Below, piece after piece: positions 38,981 through 48,540 of a stretch of DNA of 64,000 nucleotides. The translations under genes and the position numbers were made by a program. The stretch spans positions 43,501 through 107,500 of the forward strand of contig NZ_SNZF01000004.1 of the NCBI RefSeq assembly GCF_004363725.1, read 5' to 3'. Every line of letters starts with the position of its first letter. Within the stretch, counting starts at the first letter, position 1. The DNA is from Aquamicrobium defluvii. Lineage in GTDB: Bacteria > Pseudomonadota > Alphaproteobacteria > Rhizobiales > Rhizobiaceae. The notes beneath the pieces were generated by a model that saw only the letters and a list, made by a program, of their open reading frames with translations, made no database searches and was not told the DNA's origin.

Positions 38981-39889
38981 ATGCCCTTTTCTTATCGCCG
39001 CGTCACGCTCGCCAGCCTCGGTCTGGCGGTGAGCCTGTCCGCTCTGGCAGCGGCTCCGCTCGCGGCCCAGGAGCAGGCTCCCGCCGCGCAGGCGACCGAA
39101 GCGCCCGCGCCTGTCGATCCGAAGGCCGTGGTGGCCACCGTCGACGGACAGCCGATCACCGAGGCCGATCTGGAACTGGCGCAGAACGAGCTTGCCCAGC
39201 AGTTCGCACAGCTTCCGGAAGCGCAGCGCCGGGCTGCGGCCCTGTCGGCGGCGATCGAGGTCAAGGTCCTGTCCAACAAGGCGGTTGCCGAAGGTCTGGA
39301 CAAGGACGAGGACTTCCAGCGTCGTGCCGCCTTCCTCCAGCAGCGCGCCCTGCATGGCCAGTTTGTCGAGAAGGAAGTTGTCGGCAAGATCACCGACGAT
39401 GAAATCCGCGCCCGCTACGACAAGGAAATCGCTGCCGCCACGCCGGTCAACGAGGTCCATGCCCGTCACATTCTGGTCAAGACCAAGGAAGAGGCGGACA
39501 AGATCGTCAAGGATCTCGATGGCGGTGCGGAGTTCGAGAAGCTTGCCAACGAGCACACGACCGATCCGAGCGGCAAGACCAGCGGCGGCGATCTGGGCTA
39601 TTTCGGCCCCGGCCAGATGGTGCCGGAGTTCGAGAAGGCCGCTTTCGACATTGAGGTCGGCAGCTATGGCAAGGAGCCGGTGCAGACCCAGTTCGGCTGG
39701 CACGTCATCAAGGTCGAGGACAAGCGCGCCCGGCAGCCGCCGGCCTTCGACATGGTCAAGGAGCAGGTCAAGCAGCTCCTGATCCGCGACAAGTATTTCG
39801 CCGTGGTGAAGGATGCCCGCAGCGCCGCCAAGATCGACATCCCCGATGCCGAGCTGAAGAAGGCCGTGGAAAGCGCCGACGGCGAATAA
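38981..39889 (+). CDS. Periplasmic parvulin-type peptidylprolyl isomerase
   Basis: 302-residue folding factor (SurA/PrsA/PpiC class). Signal peptide of about 29 residues ending in LAAQ; a SurA_N-like helical region; then one PpiC domain with [16 protein letters not shown] and [21 protein letters not shown]; an acidic C-terminal helix follows. It likely helps outer-membrane proteins fold after Sec export; it is divergent from secA with a 253-base shared spacer. Confidence 0.92.
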   Translation: MPFSYRRVTLASLGLAVSLSALAAAPLAAQEQAPAAQATEAPAPVDPKAVVATVDGQPITEADLELAQNELAQQFAQLPEAQRRAAALSAAIEVKVLSNKAVAEGLDKDEDFQRRAAFLQQRALHGQFVEKEVVGKITDDEIRARYDKEIAAATPVNEVHARHILVKTKEEADKIVKDLDGGAEFEKLANEHTTDPSGKTSGGDLGYFGPGQMVPEFEKAAFDIEVGSYGKEPVQTQFGWHVIKVEDKRARQPPAFDMVKEQVKQLLIRDKYFAVVKDARSAAKIDIPDAELKKAVESADGE

Positions 39890-39913
39890 GGCAGCTCCGT
39901 ACACTGGAAACCG

Positions 39914-39940
39914 AAAGGCCGGTCACAGGACCGGCCTTTT
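39914..39940 (+). terminator. Intrinsic terminator of the parvulin gene
   Basis: GGCCGGTC and GACCGGCC form an eight-bp stem flanked by AAA and TTTT, 27 bases after the stop. Confidence 0.88.
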
Positions 39941-40035
39941 GCTTTACAGGCATCCACAGGCCGTCAAACGCCTTGCGTGACGCTGCGCTATCGGGCAAAT
40001 CCTGTCACGTTCCATCTTTACCCAGCCGAGGCCAC

Positions 40036-41277
40036 ATGTCCGCCGCCATTTCCCCGCTTGCCCCGAAGAAATACCCGAAGATGCCGGTCATCGAGGGGGT
40101 GCGAATGGCGACCGCCGAGGCGGGCATCAAGTACAGGGGCCGAACCGACCTTCTGGCCATGGTCTTCGATCCCGGCACCGCGGTGGCCGGCGTGTTCACC
40201 CGTTCGAAATGCCCTTCCGCACCGGTCGATTTCTGCCGTGAGAACCTGCCCGGCGGCAAGGCGCGCGTGCTGGTCGTCAACTCCGGCAACGCCAACGCGT
40301 TCACCGGCAGGAAGGGGCGCGAGACGACCTCCGCAACCGGCAAGGCTGCCGCGAAGGCGGCGGGCTGCAACGAGCGCGAGGTGTTCCTCGCTTCCACCGG
40401 CGTGATCGGCGAGCCGCTCGATCCGGGCAAGTTCAGCCATCTTCTGGACGATCTGGTGCGCGACGCCCGGCCCGACCTGTGGAAGGAGGCTGCCAGCGCC
40501 ATCATGACCACCGACACCTATCCCAAGGTGGCGACGGCGACGGTGAAGCTCGGCGATGTGGAGGTGGCCATCAACGGCATCGCCAAGGGCGCGGGCATGA
40601 TCGCGCCGGACATGGCGACCATGCTCTCCTTCGTCGCCACGGATGCGCCGATCGCCGCACCCGTGTTGCAGGCGCTGCTGTCCGGCGGCGCGGCGAAGAC
40701 CTTCAACGCGGTGACCGTCGATTCCGACACTTCGACCAGCGACACGCTGCTGCTGTTTGCAACCGGGGCCGCGTCGAAACGCGGTGCCCCTTCCATCACT
40801 GATGTGAAGGATCCGCGCCTGTCGTCCTTCAAGCGGGCGCTGGGCAAGATCCTGAAGTCGCTGGCGCTGCAGGTTGTGCGCGACGGCGAGGGTGCGCGCA
40901 AGCAGATCGAAATCACTGTCGAGGGCGCCAAATCGGCGCGCTCGGCCAAGAAAATCGCGCTTTCCATCGCCAACTCGCCGCTGGTCAAGACGGCGGTGGC
41001 GGGCGAGGATGCCAACTGGGGACGCGTCGTCATGGCCGTCGGCAAGGCCGGCGAGCCGGCCGACCGCGACCGGCTGTCGATCTGGTTCGGCGGCAACCGC
41101 CTCGCCCATGAGGGCGAACGCGACCCTTCCTATTCGGAAGAGGCGACATCCGCCTATATGACGCGCGACGAGATCGTCATTCGTGTCGACCTCGGCATCG
41201 GCCGGGGCAAGGCCACGGTGTGGACCTGCGACCTGACCAAGGAATATGTGGCCATCAACGGGGACTACCGGAGCTGA
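40036..41277 (+). CDS. argJ: Bifunctional glutamate N-acetyltransferase / ornithine acetyltransferase
   Basis: Makes N-acetylglutamate and recycles the acetyl group from N-acetylornithine in arginine synthesis. 413 residues, translated as a precursor that self-cleaves before a threonine: [15 protein letters not shown] places the nucleophile at T195. [10 protein letters not shown] and [16 protein letters not shown] are conserved. ATG at 40036 ([10 protein letters not shown]). A GNAT gene and mutT follow almost without gaps. Confidence 0.96.
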   Translation: MSAAISPLAPKKYPKMPVIEGVRMATAEAGIKYRGRTDLLAMVFDPGTAVAGVFTRSKCPSAPVDFCRENLPGGKARVLVVNSGNANAFTGRKGRETTSATGKAAAKAAGCNEREVFLASTGVIGEPLDPGKFSHLLDDLVRDARPDLWKEAASAIMTTDTYPKVATATVKLGDVEVAINGIAKGAGMIAPDMATMLSFVATDAPIAAPVLQALLSGGAAKTFNAVTVDSDTSTSDTLLLFATGAASKRGAPSITDVKDPRLSSFKRALGKILKSLALQVVRDGEGARKQIEITVEGAKSARSAKKIALSIANSPLVKTAVAGEDANWGRVVMAVGKAGEPADRDRLSIWFGGNRLAHEGERDPSYSEEATSAYMTRDEIVIRVDLGIGRGKATVWTCDLTKEYVAINGDYRS

Positions 41278-41282
41278 GCGCA

Positions 41283-42050
41283 TTGACCCACCCGAGCGAG
41301 CAACTGGCTGCGGTTCGCCGTTTCGAAGCTGCGGGCTTCCGCGCGTGGCCGGCTGCCGCCGTCCATTATGACGGTACATGGGTCATCCGGCTTACCGCCG
41401 GCCATCCGGCCAAGCGGCTCAACTCCGTCAACCCGCTCGACCGTGGCGATGTCGCCGATATTCCCGAGAGGGTCGCGCGCGCCGCGCGCCGGTTCGATTC
41501 CTATGGCCGGCCGCTGACCTTCCGTGTCTCGCCTTTGTCGGGCCCGGAGCTGTCGGGCTGGTTCGATGCCGAAGGCTGGACACGCTTCGACGAATCCCTG
41601 GTGATGCGGTTGCCCCTGGACGAGGCGAGGCTGGAAGACGCCATAGACCAGATACCGCTCAGGGATATCGGCCGTTTCGTTTCCGCTGCCCTCAATGTGC
41701 AGGGGGCGGACCCGTCGCTGCGGGCCGGTCTTTCCGAGATCATCGGTGCAATCCAGCCGGAAACCGGACTGTTTGCCATGGAGCGCGGGGATGAGCCGTT
41801 TGCGACCATGATCTGCGTCCATGACAGCGATCTGGTCGGCCTGTTCGAAGTGGCGACACATGCGTCCCGGCGCCGTCAGGGCCATGGCCGCAAGCTGCTT
41901 TTGTCGGCGCTGAAATGGGCGCGCCTGCGCGGGGCGCGTCAGGCGTGGCTGCAGGTGGAAGCCGCCAACGAGCCTGCCGTGGCGCTTTACCGGTCCATCG
42001 GCTTCACGGAAGTCTATCATTACCACTATCGCCGCCCGCCGGGAGCCTGA
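41283..42050 (+). CDS. GNAT N-acetyltransferase
   Basis: 255-residue protein; the N-terminal 130 residues are a divergent GNAT-like part and the C-terminal half a clear GNAT domain (VGLFEVATHASRRRQGHGRK, LQVEAANEPAVALYRSIGF). Substrate unknown. No ATG fits the start: the TTG at 41283, five bases after the argJ stop and behind GGAG, is the best candidate. It lies between argJ and mutT, so it is probably translated from the same message. Confidence 0.8.
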   Translation: MTHPSEQLAAVRRFEAAGFRAWPAAAVHYDGTWVIRLTAGHPAKRLNSVNPLDRGDVADIPERVARAARRFDSYGRPLTFRVSPLSGPELSGWFDAEGWTRFDESLVMRLPLDEARLEDAIDQIPLRDIGRFVSAALNVQGADPSLRAGLSEIIGAIQPETGLFAMERGDEPFATMICVHDSDLVGLFEVATHASRRRQGHGRKLLLSALKWARLRGARQAWLQVEAANEPAVALYRSIGFTEVYHYHYRRPPGA

Positions 42051-42054
42051 CCGC

Positions 42055-42468
42055 GTGACCGAAAAGCCGAGACGTCTCCTGCTGGTGAGCGCCTGTGCGC
42101 TGGTCGATGCCGACGGGCGGGTGCTGATCGCGCAGCGGCCGCAAGGCAAGCAGCTTGCCGGCATGTGGGAATTTCCCGGCGGCAAGGTGGAGCCGGGCGA
42201 GACGCCGGAGGAATGCCTGGTGCGGGAACTGCGCGAGGAGCTCGGCATCGAGACGCAGATTCCCTGCCTCGCGCCGCTGACCTTCGCCAGCCACACCTAT
42301 GACGATTTCCACCTGCTGATGCCGCTATATGTGTGCCGTCGCTTCACCGGCACCCCTCAGCCGCGGGAAGCGCAGGCGCTGAAATGGGTCAGGCCGCGCC
42401 AGATGCGCGACTATCCCATGCCGCCGGCCGACGCGCCGCTGATCCCCTTCCTTATCGACCTCCTGTAA
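42055..42468 (+). CDS. mutT: 8-oxo-dGTP diphosphatase
   Basis: Cleans the nucleotide pool of oxidised dGTP. 137 residues. The Nudix box GGKVEPGETPEECLVRELREELGI is complete (split here as GG-x5-E-x7-REL-x-EE), and WEFPGGK precedes it. The GTG start lies five bases after the GNAT stop. Third gene of the argJ unit. Confidence 0.92.
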   Translation: MTEKPRRLLLVSACALVDADGRVLIAQRPQGKQLAGMWEFPGGKVEPGETPEECLVRELREELGIETQIPCLAPLTFASHTYDDFHLLMPLYVCRRFTGTPQPREAQALKWVRPRQMRDYPMPPADAPLIPFLIDLL

Positions 42469-42662
42469 GATCTGTCGGGCTGCCAAAGCCTTTCCGCTTG
42501 CATCCGAACGCGAAAAGGCCCGACGCGAGATCGCTTCATCCTTTGCCGGAACTGCTCTGCAACGTTGTTAATGCAGGATTAACCATGTCGTGGAAAATTG
42601 AAGCTGGCTTTGGATCTTTTTCGGATCCGGCGGGGGCCGGGGCAATTTTCGGGGAGGCCAGG

Positions 42663-42977
42663 TTGAGTCTCGACAGCGACTGGAATCCAGATCGTCGCCG
42701 CCGTGGAAGCACGGCTGCGAGGGCAGGCATGGGCATTGTGAGGCTTACGCTGCTGTTTGGAACGGTGGCGGTGGCGCTTTCCCTGTTCGCCGCCTCCTGG
42801 CTGGCGGGGCGGACGCCGGAGCAATGGTCGCGGGGGGAGCCGGCGGGGCTCGACTTCACGACGACCGGGTCGGTTGCGCGTGGCGGCACATATACGGTGC
42901 GGCGCAGCGTGTTGCAGCCCGCGCCATCGGCCGTCTGCATCATCCGTGCCGACGGTACAAGAAGCGGAGACTGCTAG
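42663..42977 (+). CDS. Small single-span membrane protein, upstream of the Flp pilin
   Basis: 104 residues: a basic N-terminus (SLDSDWNPDRRRRGS), one membrane helix (GIVRLTLLFGTVAVALSLFA) and an outer segment ending YTVRRSVLQ...CIIRADGTRSGDC with two cysteines. I recognise this as a Rhizobiales-type hypothetical but know no function. The TTG at 42663 was chosen because GGGGAGG lies five bases upstream; an ATG at 42585 in frame has no ribosome site. Confidence 0.6.
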   Translation: MSLDSDWNPDRRRRGSTAARAGMGIVRLTLLFGTVAVALSLFAASWLAGRTPEQWSRGEPAGLDFTTTGSVARGGTYTVRRSVLQPAPSAVCIIRADGTRSGDC

Positions 42978-43144
42978 AAGATCTTCTGCTCGGGCGGAGC
43001 CGCCGACGCGATGCAGCGGCAGTCCGGATTTTCCAAGCGCAGGCGCGCCGGTCGTACCGCGCCGTTCACAGGCTGTTAAGCCTGTTGCGTTAACCTTCCT
43101 TAATTCTTGCCGGATATCCTCTCAGGAAAGAGGGGAATTCGCTG

Positions 43145-43321
43145 ATGGCGAGACTGATCCGGCATTTCCTTGTCAGCCAGAACGGTACCGCCGCAATCGA
43201 GTACAGCCTCATTGCTGCACTGATCACGCTCGCGATCGTGGTGGCGGTCGGCGGAGCGGCGGATGAGGTCGTGGCGATGTGGGACTCCAACAACGGCAAG
43301 ATGGGCGAAGCCTTCCAGTAG
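43145..43321 (+). CDS. Flp-family type IVb pilin
   Basis: 58-residue prepilin, easily missed because of its size. The short basic leader MARLIRHFLVSQNG is followed by TAAIEYSLIAALITLAI: cleavage after G14 leaves glutamate E19 at position +5, the hallmark of Flp/Fap pilins processed by TadV/CpaA. AAGAGGGG lies just upstream. The tad/cpa assembly genes are not in this window. Confidence 0.9.
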   Translation: MARLIRHFLVSQNGTAAIEYSLIAALITLAIVVAVGGAADEVVAMWDSNNGKMGEAFQ

Positions 43322-43383
43322 CCTGCCATCCGCGACCGATGCCGCGGTCGCCCTGCGCTTCCGGACCTGTTGCACGCTGAGTC

Positions 43384-44067
43384 TTACTTTCCTTGCGCGC
43401 ACTGGATGATGGCTTCGCGCAGCTCCTCCAGCCCCTCGCCCTTTTCCGACGAGGTTGCCAGAACGGCGGGGAAGGCAGCCGGTCGCCGGCGTATTTTCTC
43501 AAGCGTTTCCTCGATCAGCCGCGGCACGCCGGCAGCCTTGATCTTGTCGGTCTTGGTCAGCACGATCTGGTAGGACACGGCCGCCTTGTCGAGCAGCGAC
43601 AGCACATCCGCGTCATTGGCCTTGATGCCGTGGCGGGCGTCGATGAGCACATAGACGCGCTTGAGCGTCACGCGACCCTTGAGATAGTCGAAGACGAGCT
43701 TCGTCCACTCGTCCACCTGCTGCTTGGGAGCCTGCGCATAGCCGTAGCCCGGCATGTCGACCAGCGCCAGCGGCGGCAGGTCGCTTCCCTCGCCGGAAAA
43801 ACCGTCGGGCACGAAATAGTTGAGCTCCTGGGTGCGGCCGGGCGTGTTGGACGTGCGTGCAAGGCCCTTCCGGCCCACCAGTGCGTTGATGAGCGACGAC
43901 TTTCCCACATTGGAGCGGCCGGCAAAGGCGATCTCCGGCGGGCCTTCCGGCGGAAGGAATTTCATGGCCGGAACGCCGCGGATGAACACCCAGGGCCGGG
44001 TGAACAGGGCAACATCGAGATCGGAAGGCGGGGCCTTGGCGGCATTATTGTCATCGGGGCCGGTCAT
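43384..44067 (-). CDS. engB: Ribosome biogenesis GTPase EngB (YsxC/YihA)
   Basis: Essential GTPase assisting large-subunit assembly. 227 residues. G1 [14 protein letters not shown]3 DMPGYG, G4 TKTDK and G5 TSSEKGEG are all visible. The N-terminal extension of about 45 residues before the G domain is longer than in E. coli. ATG at 44065-44067 ([11 protein letters not shown]); the open frame upstream is not supported. Confidence 0.95.
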   Translation of the reverse strand: MTGPDDNNAAKAPPSDLDVALFTRPWVFIRGVPAMKFLPPEGPPEIAFAGRSNVGKSSLINALVGRKGLARTSNTPGRTQELNYFVPDGFSGEGSDLPPLALVDMPGYGYAQAPKQQVDEWTKLVFDYLKGRVTLKRVYVLIDARHGIKANDADVLSLLDKAAVSYQIVLTKTDKIKAAGVPRLIEETLEKIRRRPAAFPAVLATSSEKGEGLEELREAIIQCAQGK

Positions 44068-44307
44068 CGCTTGCCTTTCGCGGTATCCGAAACGAGAGGC
44101 GCTTATAGGGGGCAAAGGCCGGGGCGTCCAGAACGGCTGGCGGGGGCCAGGTGTTAGCCGGCGGGCGGAATTACGCCTCGTGCACAAGAATTTGGGAGAT
44201 TGTTGCATCCAATATTGCGTCGCAGCAATATATTGTTAATTTCACCATCCGACATTGATGGTCCGGCATCGCCCGTCCTCATAGGTCGTAGCCAGTAAGG
44301 ACCCTTG

Positions 44308-45585
44308 ATGTTCTACCAGCTTTACGAACTGAACCATGCCGCCTTGCAGCCCGCCCGGGCCTTTGCGGATGCAATGCGCTCACTCTACTCGAATCCCCTG
44401 AATCCGTTCTCCGGAACGCTTATCGGGCGCTCGGTTGCGGCGACGGCCGAATTGTTCGAGCGCACCACGCGCCACTACGGCAAGCCAGAGTTCGGCATCC
44501 ACGAGACCAAGGTGGACTGGGAGAGCGTCGATGTGGCGGAAAGGGTGGTGTGGTCGCGCCCCTTTTGCAATCTGCTGCGTTTCGAGCGCGATCTGCCCGC
44601 ACAACGCCGTCCCGACCCCAAGCTTTTGATGGTCGCGCCAATGTCCGGCCATTATGCCACGCTGCTGCGCGGCACGGTGGAGACGATGCTGCCGCATGCG
44701 GACGTCTATATCACCGACTGGGTCGATGCGCGCATGGTGCCGGCCGGCGAGGGGAGCTTCGATCTCGACGACTACATCGACTATATCATCGAGATGTTGC
44801 ATTTCCTCGGCCCGGATGCCCATGTCATGGCCGTATGCCAGCCTTCCGTGCCGGTTCTGGCCGCCGTCGCGGTCATGGAACAGCGCGGCGACCCGTTCGC
44901 GCCCGCCTCCATGACCCTGATGGGCGGCCCGATCGACACACGCCGCAGCCCCACCGCCGTCAATGTGCTGGCCGAGGAAAAAGGGCTCGACTGGTTCCGC
45001 GACAACGTCGTCATGGATGTGCCCTGGCCCGCGCCGGGCTTCGGGCGCAAGGTTTATCCGGGCTTCCTGCAATTGTCGGGCTTCATGAGCATGAACCTCG
45101 ACCGCCACATCATCGCCCACAAGGACTTCTTCATGCACCTCGTCAAGAACGACGGGGACAGCGCCGAAAAGCACCGGGATTTCTATGACGAGTATCTCGC
45201 GGTGATGGATTTGACGGCCGAGTTCTATCTGCAAACCGTGGATGCGGTGTTCATCAGCCATGCGCTGCCGAAGGGCGAGCTGATGCATCGCGGCGAGCTT
45301 GTCGATCCGGGTGCGATCCGCAATGTGGCGTTGTTCACCGTCGAAGGCGAGAACGACGATATCTCCGGCCTTGGCCAGACACAGGCCGCGCATGATCTGT
45401 GTGTCAGCCTTCCGGCCGCGAAACGGGCGCACTACATGCAGCCGCGCGTGGGCCACTATGGCGTTTTCAACGGTTCGCGCTTCCGGTCCGAGATCGCGCC
45501 GCGCATCGTCGATTTCATCGCCAGCAACCGCAGCAAGCAGGGTGCCGCTTCCCGTCCGCGCCTGGTCCGGTCCGACGTTTCCTGA
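44308..45585 (+). CDS. phaZ: Intracellular polyhydroxyalkanoate depolymerase
   Basis: Mobilises stored poly-hydroxybutyrate. 425 residues, alpha/beta-hydrolase of the PhaZ/DepA type. The lipase-like box carries cysteine instead of serine: VCQPSVP with C177, as in intracellular depolymerases. PMSGHYATLLRGTVE, YITDWVDAR and the C-terminal HYGVFNGSRFR (catalytic His) are conserved. TAAGGA lies six bases before the ATG. Confidence 0.94.
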   Translation: MFYQLYELNHAALQPARAFADAMRSLYSNPLNPFSGTLIGRSVAATAELFERTTRHYGKPEFGIHETKVDWESVDVAERVVWSRPFCNLLRFERDLPAQRRPDPKLLMVAPMSGHYATLLRGTVETMLPHADVYITDWVDARMVPAGEGSFDLDDYIDYIIEMLHFLGPDAHVMAVCQPSVPVLAAVAVMEQRGDPFAPASMTLMGGPIDTRRSPTAVNVLAEEKGLDWFRDNVVMDVPWPAPGFGRKVYPGFLQLSGFMSMNLDRHIIAHKDFFMHLVKNDGDSAEKHRDFYDEYLAVMDLTAEFYLQTVDAVFISHALPKGELMHRGELVDPGAIRNVALFTVEGENDDISGLGQTQAAHDLCVSLPAAKRAHYMQPRVGHYGVFNGSRFRSEIAPRIVDFIASNRSKQGAASRPRLVRSDVS

Positions 45586-45631
45586 TCCCTGAAGCGTGCC
45601 GCGATCTTTCAGGCTCGCTCCTTACGCTTTA

Positions 45632-45693
45632 GGGGCATGTTGTTACGCATGTCGTTGTCCCGAAACCGGTTCCCATCTTCGGGCGACATGCTT
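45632..45693 (-). repeat. Interspersed hairpin element, variant copy
   Basis: Contains GCATGT...GACATGC outer arms and an inner stem CCCGAA/TTCGGG around ACCGGTTCCCATC. Read on the minus strand it aligns with the copy at 27917. It sits in the 243-base gap after phaZ, which otherwise shows no gene. Confidence 0.6.
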
Positions 45694-45828
45694 CAGCGCG
45701 GGGGCAAGCCCGACTGTTGCACATTCGCCGCGCCCGGTAACCATAGCGTGAAGCAGCCTGCCCCTGTGATTGACACGAAGTGTAAATCACCGTTAACGTT
45801 TCGTTAACAAACAGGGATAGCGGGGACG

Positions 45829-46446
45829 ATGACCTCCTTACCGGCAAGGCTGCGCCTGCGCGCCGTCATGACAGCGACGATCGGATTGGCGGCGGCAGCG
45901 ATGGCTCCGGCTGTCTATGCCGGTCCGATGGTCACCGGTGGCATCAGCTCGCAACCGATCGGCCATTACGAGTTCTGCCAGGCCAACCCGTCCGAGTGCA
46001 CGATCCGCCCCGCAGACCGTGGCCCGGCGCGCATGACGCCTGAACTGTGGGACATGCTGGTGGAGATCTCCACCTCGGTCAACGCCGCCGTCAAGCCCAT
46101 GAGCGACCTTGAAATTTACGGCAAGGAGGAGGTCTGGGCCTATCCCGACAATGGTGTCGGCGATTGCGAGGACTACGTTCTGGAAAAACGACGCCAGTTG
46201 CATGCGATGGGCGTTCCGCTGTCAGACCTTCTCATCACCGTGGTTCGCAAGCCTGATGGCGAGGGGCACGCGGTTCTGACCGTGCGCACCAGCAAGGGCG
46301 ATTTCGTGCTCGACAATCTGCGCGACGACGTGCGCTCCTGGGAGCAGACCGGCTATCGCTTTCTGAAGCGGCAGGCATCGAACCACACAGGGCGCTGGGT
46401 TTCGATACGCGACGACCAGCAGGTTCTGGTCGGTTCGGTCCGGTAG
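45829..46446 (+). CDS. Bacterial transglutaminase-like cysteine peptidase (BTLCP)
   Basis: 205-residue exported protein of the BTLCP family (COG3672). Signal peptide of about 31 residues ending AVYA. The catalytic triad is intact: C113 (GVGDCEDYV), H147 (GEGHAVLTV) and D162 (VLDNL). In other bacteria LapG-type members cut adhesins in answer to c-di-GMP; no lapD or adhesin gene is present here, so the role is open. The region TTTCGTTAACAAAC lies upstream. Confidence 0.9.
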   Translation: MTSLPARLRLRAVMTATIGLAAAAMAPAVYAGPMVTGGISSQPIGHYEFCQANPSECTIRPADRGPARMTPELWDMLVEISTSVNAAVKPMSDLEIYGKEEVWAYPDNGVGDCEDYVLEKRRQLHAMGVPLSDLLITVVRKPDGEGHAVLTVRTSKGDFVLDNLRDDVRSWEQTGYRFLKRQASNHTGRWVSIRDDQQVLVGSVR

Positions 46447-46512
46447 GACAATCCCGAAAGCTTCCAGACAACTGGCCGGGACGGCGGAAAGCCGTTCTGC
46501 CGGGAGACGGGG

Positions 46513-47385
46513 TCATTGCTTCGTCGGCTGCTCCAGCGCCCTGGCGAGCGACATTTTTGCGCTGCCGGGTTTCAGCGGCTGCTGCTGCGAGGCGTCCGGG
46601 GCCCAGCCCGACAGCCATACGATCTGGAAACTTGCCCGGATGCGGCCGTCCGGATCGGAGAATCGCTCGGCGTAGATTTCGGCCGCGCGGGCGAAAAGCG
46701 CCCGTGTGGCCGGGCGGCGGCTGCGGTCGGCAAGCACATTGGTCTCGCCCATTGCCCGAAGGTCCGCCATCAGCGCGAACATGTGATCGTAGCGCACGGT
46801 CATGGTCTCGACATCGGCGACCGGCAGCGCAAAGCCGGCGCGCTGGAGCAGGGCGCCGGCGTCGCGCACATCGACGAAGGGGCTGACGCGGGGGCTGATG
46901 CCCCCGTAAAGCTCCGTTTCGGCGGCAAGCAGGCTTTCGCGCAATTCCGCCATCGTACCGGCGCCCGCCATCGCGCCCAGGAACAGCCCATCGGGCCGCA
47001 AGGCTCGCCTGATCTGCACCAGCATGCCGGGAATGTCGTTCATCGCCTGCATCGACATCAGCGAGACGGCAAGGTCGAGGCTCTCCGGTTCGAAGGGCAC
47101 GGTCTCGAAGGGCGCGAGCAGGGCCTCATTGTCGTCGCAGAAGCCCGCATCGCATTCCACCCTTGCGACATGCCCGACCTTGCCTGTTTCGGCTATGGCC
47201 TCGACCGCTGCTGGGGTCTGGCAAAACAGCGCTGCCGCTTCGCCGAAACGACGCCCGACGGCCGCAAGCCGCTCGGCCAGATCGTCGGCGACGCGACGCA
47301 TCACGAAATCGCTGCCGGCAACCTTGCCGGCCAGCGCCCTGCGCTTGTGCGCCATCCACAACGTCGTGTCGAATAGGGTCTGCAA
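46513..47385 (-). CDS. NDUFAF5/BioC-like methyltransferase-fold protein with a degenerate SAM motif
   Basis: 290 residues. The N-terminus LFDTTLWMAHKRRAL and the C-terminal half (LVQIRRALRPDGLFLGAMAG, SPFVDVRDAGALLQRAGF) match the NDUFAF5-like group, which in mitochondria hydroxylates an arginine of complex I. The usual glycine-rich SAM-binding motif I (DLGCGxG) is not recognisable; the region reads AALFCQTPAAVEAIA. The start is a TTG at 47383-47385, supported by the conserved N-terminus. Divergent from comF. Confidence 0.75.
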   Translation of the reverse strand: MQTLFDTTLWMAHKRRALAGKVAGSDFVMRRVADDLAERLAAVGRRFGEAAALFCQTPAAVEAIAETGKVGHVARVECDAGFCDDNEALLAPFETVPFEPESLDLAVSLMSMQAMNDIPGMLVQIRRALRPDGLFLGAMAGAGTMAELRESLLAAETELYGGISPRVSPFVDVRDAGALLQRAGFALPVADVETMTVRYDHMFALMADLRAMGETNVLADRSRRPATRALFARAAEIYAERFSDPDGRIRASFQIVWLSGWAPDASQQQPLKPGSAKMSLARALEQPTKQ

Positions 47386-47434
47386 GGCGTGTTCCGATTC
47401 CGGCTTTTTCTGCTAGCTTGTCGACAGGTATCAG

Positions 47435-48232
47435 GTGGCCGATTGGAGGGTGGAGATCAAGAGGCCCGTCAAATCCATGTTCGAATGGCCGGCGCGAATC
47501 CTGTTTCCGCCGGTGTGCGCCGGTTGTCGCCGTCATGTAAGCCGGCCCGGTGTGCTGTGCGGCGAATGCTGGCCGCGCCTGACCTTTCTGGAGCAGCCAT
47601 GGTGCCCGGTGATGGGAACGCCCTTCTCCCATGACATGGGCGAAGGCTTCCTGTCGGGCGAGGCCATCGGCGATCCGCCGCCTTTCGAGCGGGCGCGCGC
47701 CGCCGTGCTCTATGACGGGGTGGCATGCGACATGGTCCGCGGTCTGAAATATCATGACCGGACCGATCTTGCGCCGTGGATGGCCGGGTGGATGCTGCGG
47801 GCGGGCAGCGAACTGCTTTGCGAAGCCGACATGATCGTGCCCGTTCCGCTTCACTGGCGGCGCTTCTTCAGGCGCAAGTTCAATCAGTCCGCGGAGCTTG
47901 CGCGTGCCGTGGCGCGGGCGTCGGGCGTGCGCTTCGAGCCGTCCGTGGTACGGCGGGTGCGTCAGACGCGGCAGCAGGTCGGGCTGGTGCGCCGGGAGCG
48001 CGAGGACAATCTGCGCGGCGCCTTCCGGGTGGAACCGGAAGGTGCGCTTGCCATTGCCGGGCGCAGGGTATTGCTTGTCGACGACGTCTACACCACCGGC
48101 GCCACCGTCCGGGCGGTGACGCTGGCGCTGAAGAAGGGCGGGGCGGGCGCCGTCGACGTGCTGACCTTCGCGCGCGTGTTGCCGGGCGGCGGCGACGGGG
48201 ACTTCCAGCCTGATACGACAATGCTTATATAA
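47435..48232 (+). CDS. comF: ComF-family phosphoribosyltransferase-like protein
   Basis: 265-residue ComF-type protein. N-terminal zinc-finger-like cysteines C28, C31, C42 and C45, then a phosphoribosyltransferase domain with the PRPP motif VLLVDDVYTTGAT. Linked to DNA uptake in competent bacteria; here the role is unproven and no other competence gene is in the window. The GTG start is uncertain; an ATG at residue 15 is possible. Followed by grxC. Confidence 0.87.
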   Translation: MADWRVEIKRPVKSMFEWPARILFPPVCAGCRRHVSRPGVLCGECWPRLTFLEQPWCPVMGTPFSHDMGEGFLSGEAIGDPPPFERARAAVLYDGVACDMVRGLKYHDRTDLAPWMAGWMLRAGSELLCEADMIVPVPLHWRRFFRRKFNQSAELARAVARASGVRFEPSVVRRVRQTRQQVGLVRREREDNLRGAFRVEPEGALAIAGRRVLLVDDVYTTGATVRAVTLALKKGGAGAVDVLTFARVLPGGGDGDFQPDTTMLI

Positions 48233-48261
48233 GCCGCATAAAGAGGCAGGATTGTTGACCA

Positions 48262-48522
48262 ATGGTCGATGTAACCATCTACACACGTGCCATGTGCGGC
48301 TATTGTTCGGCGGCCAAGCGCCTGCTGGAGCGCAAGGGTATTGCCTACACCGAGCATGATGCCTCGTTTTCGCCTGAACTGCGGCAGGAAATGATTGCGC
48401 GCGCCAATGGCCGCACCACTTTTCCGCAGATTTTCATCGGCAGCACGCATGTCGGCGGCTGCGACGACCTGCATGCGCTGGAAGCCACCGGCAGGCTCGA
48501 CGCTTTGCTGGTCCATGTCTGA
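48262..48522 (+). CDS. grxC: Glutaredoxin 3
   Basis: 86-residue dithiol glutaredoxin reducing disulfides with glutathione. Active site C12-G-Y-C15; the glutathione-binding TTFPQIFIG and GGCDDLHAL blocks are intact. It follows comF by 29 bases and precedes the nitrilase-family gene by 18, a conserved Rhizobiales order. Confidence 0.95.
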   Translation: MVDVTIYTRAMCGYCSAAKRLLERKGIAYTEHDASFSPELRQEMIARANGRTTFPQIFIGSTHVGGCDDLHALEATGRLDALLVHV

Positions 48523-48540
48523 TATGAGAGGATAACCCGC

